Shown piece by piece: positions 25,022-33,925 of a stretch of 64,000 nucleotides of DNA (within the stretch, counting starts at the first letter, position 1; every line of letters begins with the position of its first letter). The position numbers and the translations under genes are program-made. The notes below the pieces were generated by a model that was not told the origin of the DNA, did not search any database, and saw nothing but the letters and a program-made list of their open reading frames with translations. Source of the stretch: Nocardia anocheti (GTDB lineage Bacteria; Actinomycetota; Actinomycetes; Mycobacteriales; Mycobacteriaceae); assembly GCF_029675105.1 (NCBI RefSeq), contig NZ_JAQQFV010000006.1, positions 432,514 to 496,513 of the forward strand. Reading direction: 5' to 3'.

Positions 25022-26395
25022 TCAGTCGAGGTAGTCGCGCAGCACCTGGGACCGGCTCGGATGCCGCAGCTTGCTCATCGTCTTCGACTCGATCTGGCGG
25101 ATGCGCTCGCGCGTCACGCCGTAGACCTGGCCGATCTCGTCGAGGGTGCGCGGCTGGCCGTCGGTGAGGCCGAAGCGCAACCGCACCACGCCCGCCTCAC
25201 GCTCGGACAGCGTCTCGAGCACCGACTGCAGCTGATCCTGCAGCAGGGTGAAGCTCACCGCGTCGACCGCGACGACGGCCTCGGAGTCCTCGATGAAGTC
25301 GCCGAGCTGGCTGTCGCCCTCGTCGCCGATGGTCTGGTCCAGCGAGATGGGCTCACGCGCGTACTGCTGGATCTCCAGCACCTTCTCCGGCGTGATGTCC
25401 ATTTCCTTGGCCAGCTCCTCCGGGGTGGGCTCGCGGCCCAGGTCCTGGAGCAGCTCGCGCTGGATGCGGCCGAGCTTGTTGATGACCTCGACCATGTGCA
25501 CCGGGATACGGATGGTGCGGGCCTGGTCGGCCATCGCGCGGGTGATGGCCTGGCGGATCCACCACGTCGCGTAGGTCGAGAACTTGTAACCCTTGGTGTA
25601 GTCGAACTTCTCGACCGCGCGGATCAGACCCAGGTTGCCCTCCTGGATCAGGTCCAGGAACGCCATGCCGCGACCGGTGTAGCGCTTGGCGAGGGAGACC
25701 ACCAGGCGCAGGTTGGCCTCGAGCAGGTGGTTCTTGGCGCGGTTGCCGTCGCGCACGATCCAGTTGAAGTCGCGTCGGGTGGTGACCGAGAGCTTCTCGC
25801 CCGCCTCGGCGAACTCGCGCATCTTCTCCGCGGCGAACAGACCGGCCTCGATCCGCTTGGCGAGCTCGACCTCCTCCTCCGCGTTGAGCAGCGCGACCTT
25901 GCCGATCTGCTTGAGGTAGGCGCGCACCGAGTCGGCCGAGGCGGTGAGCTCGGCGTCCTTGCGCGCCTGGCGCAGCGCCTCGGACTCCTCCTCGTCCCAC
26001 ACGAAATCGCCGGAGGCCTTGTCCTTCTCGGAGGGCTCCTCGGTCTCGGTCTCGGCTTCGGCGGTGTCCTCGGTGGCCTCCTCGACCAGCGCGTCACCGT
26101 CGGTGAGCTCGTCCTCGGAGACCTCGAGATCGCCGAGATCGTCGAGTTCGATCGACTCGTCGTCGAGCTGCTCCTCGCCACCCTCGGCCGAGGTCGCCTT
26201 CTTGGCCGCGGTCTTCTTCGCCGGGGCCTTCTTGGCGGCAGCCTTCTTCGCCGGGGCCTTCTTGGCAGCGGCCTTCTTCGCCGGGGCCTTCTTGGCGGCG
26301 GCCTTCTTGGCCGGAGCCTTCTTGGCCGGGGTTACGGCGTCGTCGGCATCGGCGTCGGCCGAGTCGGCGGTCTGACGGGTATTCGTGGCTACCAC
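25022..26395 (-). CDS. sigA: primary RNA polymerase sigma factor SigA (HrdB/RpoD)
   Basis: The essential housekeeping sigma factor has 457 residues. Its N-terminus (18-70) is a Lys/Ala/Pro array (AKKAPAKKA units), followed by an acidic stretch (75-140), region 1.2 (about 150), region 2 (NLRLVVSLAKRYTGRGM, YATWWIRQAI), region 3 and region 4 (RIRQIESKTMSKLR). The GTG at 26395 is chosen because AAAGGG lies just upstream and family N-termini begin MVATNT-like. It lies downstream of ppgK as in mycobacteria (Rv2703/Rv2702). Confidence 0.97.
   Translation of the reverse strand: MVATNTRQTADSADADADDAVTPAKKAPAKKAAAKKAPAKKAAAKKAPAKKAAAKKAPAKKTAAKKATSAEGGEEQLDDESIELDDLGDLEVSEDELTDGDALVEEATEDTAEAETETEEPSEKDKASGDFVWDEEESEALRQARKDAELTASADSVRAYLKQIGKVALLNAEEEVELAKRIEAGLFAAEKMREFAEAGEKLSVTTRRDFNWIVRDGNRAKNHLLEANLRLVVSLAKRYTGRGMAFLDLIQEGNLGLIRAVEKFDYTKGYKFSTYATWWIRQAITRAMADQARTIRIPVHMVEVINKLGRIQRELLQDLGREPTPEELAKEMDITPEKVLEIQQYAREPISLDQTIGDEGDSQLGDFIEDSEAVVAVDAVSFTLLQDQLQSVLETLSEREAGVVRLRFGLTDGQPRTLDEIGQVYGVTRERIRQIESKTMSKLRHPSRSQVLRDYLD
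26200..26330. repeat. 30-bp imperfect tandem repeats encoding the SigA Lys/Ala/Pro array
   Basis: About four copies of a 30-bp unit containing TTCTTCGCCGGGGCC and TTCTTGGCGGC occur in the 5' part of sigA; variation is mostly synonymous, so unit expansion followed by drift is likely. Confidence 0.7.
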
Positions 26396-26570
26396 GTACG
26401 CCCTTTCGTGACGGTCTCGTGCGGCGTCACGCCAGAGTGATTTTCCGGCGGAGCGGTCGGTCGGGTTGCACCGGCGGTGCGTCGGTCGGGTGCGGCCGGT
26501 CGGAAGCACCGGCTCGAGCGCGACCGGCCGCGGCCGGAAGGTTTCACCGGCTCACCGCCGGACGTGTTCC

Positions 26571-26576
26571 ATTGTA
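26571..26576 (-). promoter_or_regulatory. candidate -10 of the sigA promoter (TACAAT on the minus strand)
   Basis: ATTGTA on the plus strand reads TACAAT toward sigA, about 175 nt before its start codon, which implies a long leader. The -35 is not clear. Confidence 0.45.
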
Positions 26577-26640
26577 ACGATCCAACCAGGGTACTCATGG
26601 CACGATGCCACCCAGGCGTTGCGCCGCCTGTCGTGGCGGG

Positions 26641-27399
26641 CTAGGGCGCGAGGCCCCGATCGATGGCCATGGCAGCGCCGACGATACCCGCGGTGTTCTT
26701 CAACACAGCCGGAATCACCGGAGTTCGGTTGGTGAGCAACGGAATCCACTGTTCGTGGTCGCGGCTGATGCCGCCGCCCGCGATGAACACCTTCGGCCAG
26801 AACAGGTCCTCGATGGTGCCGAGCACCGTGCTCACCCGGCGCGCCCACGCCGGATAGTCCAGCTCCTCGCGATCCTTCACCGAGGCCGCCGCCAGATGCT
26901 CGGCCTCGGCCGACCCGACGAGCAGGTGACCGAGTTCGGAGTTGGGCACCAGGGTGCCGTTGTAGAGCAGTGCCGAGCCGATGCCGGTACCGAAGGTGAG
27001 CATGATGGTCAGCCCGTGCAGATCGCGCGCCGAGCCGTAACTGTGCTCGGCCAGCCCGGCGGCGTCGGCGTCGTTGACCACCGTCACCGCGCGCCCGCCC
27101 AGCGCCGCCGAGAACAGCGCGCGGGCGTCGGTGCCGATCCAGGCCGGGTCGATGTTGGCCGCGGTCCTGGCGTGGCCGTCGAGCACCACGCACGGCATGG
27201 TGAGTCCCACCGGACCGTCCCACTGGGCCTTGGCCACCAGCTCGGCCACTGCGGCGGCCACCGCCTCCGGCGTGGACGGATGTGGCGTGGCGATCTTGAG
27301 ACGTTCGTGGGTGAGCAGGCCGGTGGACAGGTCCACCTCCGCGCCCTTCACCCCACTACCGCCGATATCGATGCCGAATGCGTGCCCCCGAGCGGACAT
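26641..27399 (-). CDS. ppgK: polyphosphate glucokinase
   Basis: The 252-residue ROK-type sugar kinase phosphorylates glucose using polyphosphate (and ATP). Visible motifs are the phosphate loop FGIDIGGSGVKG (about 8-19), the catalytic NDADAAG, TFGTGIGSAL and the distal GGGIS. It starts at ATG 27399 with AAGGGGTTG upstream. It is followed by sigA on the same strand, the same order as mycobacterial Rv2702-Rv2703. Confidence 0.95.
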   Translation of the reverse strand: MSARGHAFGIDIGGSGVKGAEVDLSTGLLTHERLKIATPHPSTPEAVAAAVAELVAKAQWDGPVGLTMPCVVLDGHARTAANIDPAWIGTDARALFSAALGGRAVTVVNDADAAGLAEHSYGSARDLHGLTIMLTFGTGIGSALLYNGTLVPNSELGHLLVGSAEAEHLAAASVKDREELDYPAWARRVSTVLGTIEDLFWPKVFIAGGGISRDHEQWIPLLTNRTPVIPAVLKNTAGIVGAAMAIDRGLAP

Positions 27400-27496
27400 G
27401 GTGCAACCCCTTGCCTGACGCGGTCGATGTGCCTGACAAAGAGTAGCGGTAGTCACTCCCGGCGACCGTCGCCGCGACATGTGATCCGATGGAGGC

Positions 27497-28393
27497 GTGC
27501 CCGACTACACCGCATCCCCGGCCCCGACCGTCCCCGCCACCGCCGACGACGAGCAGTTGCGACAACTGGCCGTCGAGCTGGCCGAAGCCGCCGCCGCGCA
27601 CGTGCGGGCCCGTCGCCCGCAGGTCTTCGACGCCGACGGCCCCGTCGCGGGCGCCGTGTCCACCAAGGGACACGTGACCGACCCGGTCACCGTCGTCGAC
27701 ACCGAGTCCGAGCAGTTGATCCGCGGGCTGCTCGCCGAGCGCAGGCCCGCCGACGCGATCCTCGGCGAGGAGGGCGGCGGCGACGTGGGCGCCACCGCGC
27801 CCGGCGCGATCACCTGGGTCGTCGACCCGATCGACGGCACCGTGAACTTCCTCTACGGCCTGCCCGGCTACGCGGTCTCGGTGGCCGCCGTCCGCGACGG
27901 GCGGCCGGTGGCGGGCGCGGTCGTCGATGTGGCCGCCGCGACCACCTACAGCGCCGTGCGCGGCGGCGGCGCGCGCTCGGTGCGGGCCGACGGCACCGTA
28001 ACCACGCTGGCCTGTGCCACCGAGGACTCCCTCGACGTCGCGCTGGTCGGCACCGGCTTCGCCTACGGCCGGGCGCGGCGCGCGAGCCAGGCGCGGGTGC
28101 TCTCGGAGGTGCTGCCCCAGATCCGCGACATCCGCAGGCTCGGCGCCGCGGCGATGGACCTGTGCCATGTCGCCGCGGGCAGGCTCGACGCCTACTACGA
28201 GCACGGCCTCAATGCCTGGGACTGGGCCGCCGGTGCCCTGATCGCCGCCGAGGCCGGGGCGGTGGTGCGGGTTCCCGCGGTCACCGTCGGTGGTGCCGCG
28301 GGCGAGCTGACCGTGGTGGCCGCGCCCGGTGTGGCGGCCGAGCTGACCGCCGTGCTCGACCGGGCGGGCGCGTTCACCCCGCTGCCGGACTGA
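27497..28393 (+). CDS. suhB: inositol-1-monophosphatase family protein
   Basis: The 298-residue Mg2+-dependent phosphatase is expected to dephosphorylate inositol monophosphate for phosphatidylinositol and mycothiol synthesis. Motifs are DPVTVVDTESE (substrate/metal), GEEGG (the Glu ligand), WVVDPIDGTVNF (DPxDGT metal site) and the distal AWDWAAG. The start is GTG 27497, directly behind a GGAGGC whose spacing is short. It diverges from ppgK, as in Rv2701c. Confidence 0.92.
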   Translation: MPDYTASPAPTVPATADDEQLRQLAVELAEAAAAHVRARRPQVFDADGPVAGAVSTKGHVTDPVTVVDTESEQLIRGLLAERRPADAILGEEGGGDVGATAPGAITWVVDPIDGTVNFLYGLPGYAVSVAAVRDGRPVAGAVVDVAAATTYSAVRGGGARSVRADGTVTTLACATEDSLDVALVGTGFAYGRARRASQARVLSEVLPQIRDIRRLGAAAMDLCHVAAGRLDAYYEHGLNAWDWAAGALIAAEAGAVVRVPAVTVGGAAGELTVVAAPGVAAELTAVLDRAGAFTPLPD

Positions 28394-28403
28394 CCGGCCC
28401 CGC

Positions 28404-29087
28404 TCAGCAGGAGACGGTGCGCGCGGCCTCGAGCAGGTCGGGGTCGATGGAGGACGAACTCGAGCCCGGCGCGAGATTCTTCAGCGAGCGCAGCACCTCT
28501 TCGGCGTCGGCGCCGGGGCGCAGCGACTCGCCGAAGGCGACGCCGAGCACCAGATCCACGGTGTCGTCGGTGCGCGAGTCCTCGATCAGCTCGGCGCACG
28601 GGGCCACCAGCTGCACCGAGGCGGCGGCGGGTCGACCGTTGACGCCGAAGCGGATCTGGCCGGTGCAGGTGAGGTCCCCGTTGACGTAGACCGGATCGTT
28701 ACCGACCTGTGTCCCCGGCGCGCCCGCGAAGCCGAGGTCGCCCAGGGCCGAGGCGATGTGCCCGGCCTGACCGCTCTGGCCGTTGGCGTTGAAGACGCGC
28801 ACCTTCGACTCCGACAGGGCCGCCGGGTCGACGCTGTCCAGACGCGACGGACTCACCCGCGAACCCAGCGGCGCGGGCTGGGGGGCGTTCGTTCCGGTCG
28901 GCGTGCTCGGCGCGTTGCAGGCCATCGGCTCGTTGCTGTCGTCATGGGTGCGAAACGCCGTGATCCAGACGAACAAGCTGAGCAGGGCCAGCACGAGGAC
29001 GAGCACGAGCCAGAGCTCGGGTCGCCGCCGCGGGAAGGGGTTGCCGTCGCGATCGGTCGCGCTGCCTTCGGTGATCAGTGAAACCAC
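28404..29087 (-). CDS. cei: envelope integrity protein Cei (LytR C-terminal domain)
   Basis: The 227-residue bitopic protein has a cytosolic start, a transmembrane helix at about 25-45, a Pro/Ser linker and an extracytoplasmic LytR_C domain (from about 92, KVRVFNANGQSGQAG ... LGDLGF). Four cysteines suggest disulfides. Mycobacterial Cei (Rv2700) is needed for cell-envelope integrity and virulence. It converges with suhB across 10 bp. Confidence 0.9.
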   Translation of the reverse strand: MVSLITEGSATDRDGNPFPRRRPELWLVLVLVLALLSLFVWITAFRTHDDSNEPMACNAPSTPTGTNAPQPAPLGSRVSPSRLDSVDPAALSESKVRVFNANGQSGQAGHIASALGDLGFAGAPGTQVGNDPVYVNGDLTCTGQIRFGVNGRPAAASVQLVAPCAELIEDSRTDDTVDLVLGVAFGESLRPGADAEEVLRSLKNLAPGSSSSSIDPDLLEAARTVSC

Positions 29088-29461
29088 GCGCTCACTCTAC
29101 GAGTCCGGGACGGGTCCGCGAGTGCGGGATGTCTCGGCGAGTTTCCCACGAGGTGAAGATTCGTCGTCGGTTTCGACTCGGCCGGGTTTTGATTGCGACA
29201 TTTGTCCGTAGGTCCGCTATTGTCTGCCCGCCCAGATCGAATAATCACCGGTGAAACGGTGGTCGGTCGCGGGAACAACAAGGGCATGTCCTGCGTTAAC
29301 CGAACGCTGTCGGAGTTGATCCTCGCAGATCGGCGCTGATAGGCGGCCGGTGTACGTGTGAGGTGCACCACCGGCGGGGCGGTACGAACGCCGGACCCTC
29401 ACGGGGTACGGCAATCGCACTGATCCGGGATATACGGAGTAAGGACTGAGGGGAAGACGAC
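29088..29461. other. 374-bp intergenic region with a promoter for the DUF4193 gene
   Basis: It lies between divergent cei and DUF4193. TTGCGA (29193-29198), a 19-bp spacer and TATTGT (29218-29223) form a plausible plus-strand promoter giving a leader of about 230 nt. No RNA gene is recognised. Confidence 0.5.
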
Positions 29462-29764
29462 ATGGCAACCGACTATGACGCACCGCGGCGCACCGAATCC
29501 GACGAAGTGTCGGAGGATTCGCTCGAGGAGCTGAAGGCCCGCCGCAACGAGGCGCAGTCCGCCGTCGTGGACATCGACGAGTCCGATACAGCGGAATCGT
29601 TCGAGCTTCCCGGCGCGGACCTGTCCGAGGAAGTACTCAGCGTTCGGGTGATCCCGAAGCAGGCCGACGAGTTCACCTGCTCGAGCTGTTTCCTCGTGCA
29701 CCATCGCAGCCGTCTGGCCACCGAAAGCGGTGGACAGCTGATCTGCATGGACTGCGCCGCCTAG
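29462..29764 (+). CDS. DUF4193 family protein
   Basis: The 100-residue protein opens MATDYDAPR, has an acidic middle part and ends with a zinc ribbon (CSSCFLVHH ... CMDCA, four Cys). This is the Rv2699c family, very strongly conserved in Actinobacteria and of unknown function; the ribbon suggests contact with nucleic acid or RNA polymerase. The start ATG 29462 follows GGGGAAGACG. Confidence 0.93.
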   Translation: MATDYDAPRRTESDEVSEDSLEELKARRNEAQSAVVDIDESDTAESFELPGADLSEEVLSVRVIPKQADEFTCSSCFLVHHRSRLATESGGQLICMDCAA

Positions 29765-29779
29765 ACGAGGCGGACGCGG

Positions 29780-30307
29780 TCAGCCCGCGCTCGGGAGCCC
29801 GAGCGCGGCCAGAACCCGGTCCGGCCTGCGCGTACTGACCAACCAGTACGGCGTCGGGTCGTCCGGGTCGTCGAGAACCAGCAGCGCCATCGGGCCGATC
29901 CAGGCGCGATGCTGCACATAGGCGGCGGGGTCGAGCTGACGACCCAGGGCCGCGCTCTTGGCCGTCGGCGCGACGGCCGCCGCGCGCGCGACGAAGCTCA
30001 CCGGCAGGTGGGCCCGGTCCACGCGCAGTTCCGCGGTGCCCTCGGGCGTCACGGTGACCTCCAGCCGGTGCCTGCTCATCCACAGCAGAATCCACACCGG
30101 TACCGGCGCGAGCAGCACATACGGCAGCCAGGCCCGCAGCCCCGGCGCGCCCATGTGGATCTCGGCGGCCAGCAGTCCGGCGATCGCGAAACCGATCGGC
30201 CACCACCACAGCGGCACCCACAACCGCTCCCGATAGGGCGACGGGCGTGGCGCGGACGGCGCGGGCCGGTCGGGGTCGGTGGTCGCGGTGGGGGACTGGT
30301 CGGGCAC
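29780..30307 (-). CDS. DUF3093 domain-containing membrane protein
   Basis: The 175-residue protein has two transmembrane helices at about 38-80 (VPLWWWPIGFAIAGLL; LPYVLLAPVPVWILLWM) and a soluble C-terminal domain including RVDRAHLPVSFV. It belongs to the Rv2698 family, function unknown. GTG 30307 is chosen because TACTCT lies 6 nt upstream (leaderless). It diverges from dut. Confidence 0.88.
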   Translation of the reverse strand: MPDQSPTATTDPDRPAPSAPRPSPYRERLWVPLWWWPIGFAIAGLLAAEIHMGAPGLRAWLPYVLLAPVPVWILLWMSRHRLEVTVTPEGTAELRVDRAHLPVSFVARAAAVAPTAKSAALGRQLDPAAYVQHRAWIGPMALLVLDDPDDPTPYWLVSTRRPDRVLAALGLPSAG

Positions 30308-30313
30308 CCATCC

Positions 30314-30319
30314 AGAGTA
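30314..30319 (-). promoter_or_regulatory. leaderless -10 hexamer of the DUF3093 gene
   Basis: TACTCT on the minus strand lies 6 nt before the GTG at 30307. Confidence 0.55.
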
Positions 30320-30403
30320 AGCCACCGCGCTCGGCTGTCGAACGCAAGGTCGAGCGCTCGAACGCGCAGGCCGGACCGTTGATACGTCGGGCCGCCGAAC
30401 GCG

Positions 30404-30409
30404 TAGGCT
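30404..30409 (+). promoter_or_regulatory. leaderless -10 hexamer of dut
   Basis: TAGGCT lies 8 nt before the GTG at 30418 with no Shine-Dalgarno sequence. Confidence 0.55.
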
Positions 30410-30417
30410 CGACCGAT

Positions 30418-30888
30418 GTGAACGCACTTGCACCGATTCCGCTGCGGCGGCTCGATCCCGGCATCCCCGTGCCGACGCGTGCCCATCCGGGTGACGCGGG
30501 CGTCGATCTCTGTACCACCGAAGACGTGATCATCGAACCGGGCGAGCGAGTGCTGGTCGGCACCGGGATCGCGCTCGCGCTCCCGGTCGGCACGGTCGGC
30601 CTGATCCATCCCCGCTCCGGTCTGGCCGCCAAGGCGGGCCTGTCGGTGGTCAACACCCCGGGCACGATCGACGCGGGCTATCGCGGCGAGATCAAGGTGT
30701 GCCTGATCAACCACGATCCGCGCACGGCCGTCGAGCTGCGCCGCGGCGACCGTATCGCGCAGCTGCTGGTGCAGCGCGTCGAGCTGGTCGACTTCACCGA
30801 GGTCGACGATCTCGACGAGACCGCCCGTGGCGCGGGCGGATACGGGTCCAGCGGCGGGCACGCGAGCCTGACCGGTGAGGAGGCGTAA
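30418..30888 (+). CDS. dut: dUTP diphosphatase (trimeric dUTPase)
   Basis: The 156-residue enzyme hydrolyses dUTP to dUMP and PPi, keeping uracil out of DNA and feeding thymidylate synthesis. All five motifs are present: GDAGVDL, PRSGLAAKAG, NTPGTIDAGYRGEI, RGDRIAQL and the P-loop-like RGAGGYGSSG at the C-terminus. The GTG start at 30418 has an upstream -10 and no ribosome-binding site. The stop overlaps the DUF3710 start by one base (TAATG). Confidence 0.97.
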   Translation: MNALAPIPLRRLDPGIPVPTRAHPGDAGVDLCTTEDVIIEPGERVLVGTGIALALPVGTVGLIHPRSGLAAKAGLSVVNTPGTIDAGYRGEIKVCLINHDPRTAVELRRGDRIAQLLVQRVELVDFTEVDDLDETARGAGGYGSSGGHASLTGEEA

Positions 30889-31802
30889 TGGGTCTGTTCG
30901 GCAAGAAGAAGCGGGCTCCGCGCGAGGAGCGTCAGCCCGCCTACGACGAGTCCTACGACGAGGACGGCTATCTCGACGACGCCTATGACGACGGCTACGA
31001 CGAGGACGAGTACGACACCGACGAGTTCCCGCGCCCGGACTTCGCGCACCTGGACTTCGACGACGCCCCGACCGACGAGCGCATCTACGGCAATTTCGAC
31101 CACGAGCCCGACGCCGCGGCGGGCCCCTACGACATCAGCGAGGTCACCGACGAGGTGGTCGCGCAGCGCCTCGACCTCGGTTCGGTCCTCATCCCGGTGC
31201 CCCAGGGCGGCCAGTTGCAGGTGGAGATGAGCCCGGACGGCACCCCGCAGGCGGTGCACCTGGCCACCGAACACGGCAGGCTCACCGTGGCCGCCTACGC
31301 GGCGCCCAAGTCGGCCGGACAGTGGCGGACCGTCGCCGCCGACCTGGCCGAATCGCTGCGCGGGGACGGTGCGAGCGTCGCGGTGGAGAAGGGTCCGTGG
31401 GGCCGCGAGGTCAAGGCCATCACCGAGGGTGCCGACCTGCGCTTCATCGGCGTCGACGGCCCGCGCTGGATGATCCGCCTGGTCGCCGCCGGTCCCTCCG
31501 GCGCGGTCGACGACCGCAGCCCGCTGATCACCGCCGCCCGCGCCGTGCTCGCCGACGCCGTGGTGCGTCGCGGCAGCGAACCACTGCCGGTGCGCGACCC
31601 GCTGCCCGTCGTGCTGCCGCAGGAACTGGCCGAACAGCTCGCGGCCGCCCATCAGCAGCAGGTGCTGGCCCAGCAGCAGGCCATGGCCGCCCAGGCCGCC
31701 GCGGCGCAGGCACCGCCCGCCTCGGCGCTCCCGCCTCGGCTGCCCGACGAGCCGCGACGCGGTGCGGACGGTTCGGCCATGCAGCAATTGGGCCTGAACT
31801 AG
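30888..31802 (+). CDS. DUF3710 domain-containing protein
   Basis: The 304-residue protein has a basic start (MGLFGKKKR), a strongly acidic Tyr/Asp/Glu-rich segment (18-70), a folded DUF3710 core (about 75-235) and a Gln/Ala/Pro-rich tail. This is the Rv2696c family, function unknown, conserved directly after dut. Translation is coupled to dut through TAATG. Confidence 0.9.
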   Translation: MGLFGKKKRAPREERQPAYDESYDEDGYLDDAYDDGYDEDEYDTDEFPRPDFAHLDFDDAPTDERIYGNFDHEPDAAAGPYDISEVTDEVVAQRLDLGSVLIPVPQGGQLQVEMSPDGTPQAVHLATEHGRLTVAAYAAPKSAGQWRTVAADLAESLRGDGASVAVEKGPWGREVKAITEGADLRFIGVDGPRWMIRLVAAGPSGAVDDRSPLITAARAVLADAVVRRGSEPLPVRDPLPVVLPQELAEQLAAAHQQQVLAQQQAMAAQAAAAQAPPASALPPRLPDEPRRGADGSAMQQLGLN

Positions 31803-31810
31803 CCGCTTTT

Positions 31811-31849
31811 CCGCCTCTCCGCGTCTTCGTGCCGGTCGTGGGGAGGCGG
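31811..31849. terminator. weak hairpin between DUF3710 and the hydrolase gene
   Basis: CCGCCTCTCC (31811-31820) and GGGGAGGCGG (31840-31849) pair with one mismatch between convergent genes; there is no T-run. Confidence 0.35.
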
Positions 31850-31909
31850 CGCGGTCGGCCACCGGACCGGCGGTTGTCGTCGCGGCGAGTTCTGGGTGTA
31901 CCCGACGAG

Positions 31910-32653
31910 TTACCCGTGTGCTCGCGAAATCTGTTGGGCGGTCGGGGTGAACAGTCGTTGGCCGAGGAGGGCGACGCCGGAGTTTCCGAGGACCGCGGGG
32001 TTTTCCCCCAGCTCGTCCAGGGTGACCCGGGACAGCTCTGCCAGGGGCAGGGTGTCCGCCCACTGTTCGGCGACGGCGAGGGGATGGACGGGGTCGTCGG
32101 TCGCGCCGACCACGGCCACCGGGATTCGGGTGGCCCGCAGCTGGTCGAGCTCGGGCCAGGCGTAGCCCGCGGCCTCGTCGAGGGCCCGGGGCAGGTGCGG
32201 CCACTGGCCGCGCCAGGACTGGGTCAGGGCGGTGGCCAGCCAGGGCGGGCTCGAGGCGCGCATCCGGGCGATCACCGCCTCCAGGCCGTCGGCGCGCAGT
32301 TGCTCCGCGGTAACCGCGGCGCTGAGCGCGGCGGGGCAGGCGGCGGTTTCGGCACCGGTCCAGGCGGGTAATGCTGCGATGACACCGACCACCGCGGTCG
32401 GGTGTTCGACTGCCCAGTCGAGCGCCGCCGCGGCGCCGAGGGAGATCCCCGCGGCCAGGACGGGACCGCGCGCCGCGGCGGCGTCCAACGCCGCGATGTA
32501 GCTCGCGATCACGGCCTGGGGGTCCGGTTCCACGGCGTGCAACGCCCACCCGCGCTCGGCCGCGGCCGGTCCGAACGCGCGGGCGGCGAAGTCGGCGTCG
32601 GAACCGGTTCCGGGCAGGGCGACCACGGTGACCTGGGGTGGGGTGCGCAACAC
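31910..32653 (-). CDS. alpha/beta hydrolase
   Basis: The 247-residue alpha/beta-hydrolase fold protein has the nucleophile elbow GISLGA (Ser), an oxyanion strand VVALPGTG near the N-terminus and a late Asp in VGATDDPVHP. It corresponds to Rv2695. GTG 32653 is chosen because a -10 (TACGCT) lies 6 nt upstream. The frame happens to stay open to an ATG at 32758, but that extension crosses the attachment site into foreign DNA and must be artefactual. Confidence 0.85.
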   Translation of the reverse strand: MLRTPPQVTVVALPGTGSDADFAARAFGPAAAERGWALHAVEPDPQAVIASYIAALDAAAARGPVLAAGISLGAAAALDWAVEHPTAVVGVIAALPAWTGAETAACPAALSAAVTAEQLRADGLEAVIARMRASSPPWLATALTQSWRGQWPHLPRALDEAAGYAWPELDQLRATRIPVAVVGATDDPVHPLAVAEQWADTLPLAELSRVTLDELGENPAVLGNSGVALLGQRLFTPTAQQISRAHG

Positions 32654-32659
32654 AGGCCG

Positions 32660-32665
32660 AGCGTA
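32660..32665 (-). promoter_or_regulatory. leaderless -10 hexamer of the hydrolase gene
   Basis: TACGCT on the minus strand lies 6 nt before the GTG at 32653. It is outside the mobile element, so this promoter survived the insertion. Confidence 0.55.
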
Positions 32666-32686
32666 GCGGCCGACCGTTTGCCCATC

Positions 32687-32701
32687 TACAGTGGCGGTGT
32701 A
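32687..32701 (+). repeat. attL core of the integrated element
   Basis: TACAGTGGCGGTGTA is repeated as TACTGTGGCGGTGTA at 42398-42412 (14/15 identical, 11 bp perfect). It lies between the hydrolase promoter and the integrase gene. Confidence 0.75.
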
Positions 32702-32735
32702 ATTGGGGGTCCTGGTGAGCGGTGGTTTTTCCCCG

Positions 32736-32757
32736 CCAGTGTGCCGAAAACGTGCCA
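32736..32757. repeat. left arm-type integrase sites
   Basis: GTGCCGA at 32741 and GTGCCA at 32752 recur 11 bp apart inside the left end. The 12-mer CCAGTGTGCCGA (32736-32747) is repeated exactly at 42272-42283 in the right end. Confidence 0.6.
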
Positions 32758-32761
32758 TCGG

Positions 32762-33925
32762 CTAGACCGCATTCCCGAACATCACCGCGGCCGCGGTCGT
32801 CAAACCCTCGTCATAGACCCGGTTGTAGACGCTGGTTGTCATCCGCACATCGTGCCCGTGCCACGCCGCCACCGTCGTCGGCGGCACCCCGGCGTGCAGC
32901 ATCACCGACACCGAGGTGTGCCGCAGGTTCCGCAGCGTGATGTACGGCAGCCCCGCTGCCTTCCTGACGATCTGGAACAGGTCGGTGTGCGCCTCCGGCC
33001 GCAGCGCCTCGCCGGACTCGTCAGAGCAGACGTGAGACGCCTCGACCCACGACACCCCCAGTGCCAACCGCTCGCGCATCTGCCGCGTCTTCAACTCCCG
33101 TAGCGCCGTGACAGCATCGGCCGGGATCGGCAGCGTCCGTCGCGACCGCTCCGCCTTCGGCTCGTCCACCACAATTTCACCCTCGCAGGTGCGCACCATC
33201 GCCTGTTCAATGCTCAATGTGCCCGTGGTGAGATCGACGTCGGACCAGCGCAGGCCGCACACTTCCTCGCGCCGCAGGCCGTAGCAGGACAGCATCAGGG
33301 CGGCGTAGAGCCGCTGCGTCTTCGCCTTCGCGCTGAACACTCCGACCTGCTCGCGGGTCCATACGTCCTCGGCGGTGATCTTGCGCTGCGCCTGCCGAGG
33401 CGCCTCGACGTAGGCCGCCGGGTCGCGGGCGACGAGCCCCCGCCGCGCCGCGTCCTCGGTCACCTGCTTGAGCGTGCCGAGCGCGCGTTTCACCGTCGCG
33501 ACCGCCAGGCCCTCGCCGTTGGCCTTGCCGGAGGTGAGCAGCAGCTCGACCCAATCGTCGATGTGCTCTTGCCGTAGCGCCTGCAACTTCGTACCGCCGA
33601 GGTGCTTGGTCACGTACTTGAGTACGGCCCGGTCCTGGCTGACGGTGTTCTTGCGTGGGCTACGCCGGGACTTCAACCAGTTCTCGCACGCCTGCTCGAC
33701 GGTGATGTTCGTCCGGCCGACGTAGGTCCCGGCCTCGACTTCCGAGGAGATTCGCCGAAGCTCTTTGCGCGCTTCGGTTTTCGTGTCGTAGGTGAACCGC
33801 TCGCGGATCCGCCTGCCGTCCGGCCGCGTACCGGTGTCTAGCTGAAATGTGTAGGTCTTGGTGCCGTTTTTCGCGGTGCGGGTGTCGATCGGTTCGGCGC
33901 GCCGCGGCTTGGAAACGTCGGTCAT
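32762..33925 (-). CDS. int: tyrosine-recombinase integrase
   Basis: The 387-residue phage-type integrase has an N-terminal arm-binding domain (to about 65), a SAM-like core-binding domain (73-165) and a catalytic domain (185-380). Catalytic residues are Arg218 (CYGLRREEV), Lys257, Arg335 (NLRHT), His358 (GHDV) and nucleophile Tyr367 (SVYNRV). The first residue of the HxxR box is Arg332 rather than His, a variant I recall from other actinobacterial integrases. The ATG at 33925 overlaps the repressor stop by 4 bp. The gene ends 61 bp from the attL core, as expected for an integrase. Confidence 0.94.
   Translation of the reverse strand: MTDVSKPRRAEPIDTRTAKNGTKTYTFQLDTGTRPDGRRIRERFTYDTKTEARKELRRISSEVEAGTYVGRTNITVEQACENWLKSRRSPRKNTVSQDRAVLKYVTKHLGGTKLQALRQEHIDDWVELLLTSGKANGEGLAVATVKRALGTLKQVTEDAARRGLVARDPAAYVEAPRQAQRKITAEDVWTREQVGVFSAKAKTQRLYAALMLSCYGLRREEVCGLRWSDVDLTTGTLSIEQAMVRTCEGEIVVDEPKAERSRRTLPIPADAVTALRELKTRQMRERLALGVSWVEASHVCSDESGEALRPEAHTDLFQIVRKAAGLPYITLRNLRHTSVSVMLHAGVPPTTVAAWHGHDVRMTTSVYNRVYDEGLTTAAAVMFGNAV

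Noticed and set aside
32654..32758. 35-residue N-terminal extension of the alpha/beta hydrolase
   Set aside because: It crosses the attL core into element DNA, so it cannot be ancestral; a leaderless GTG start at 32653 fits better.
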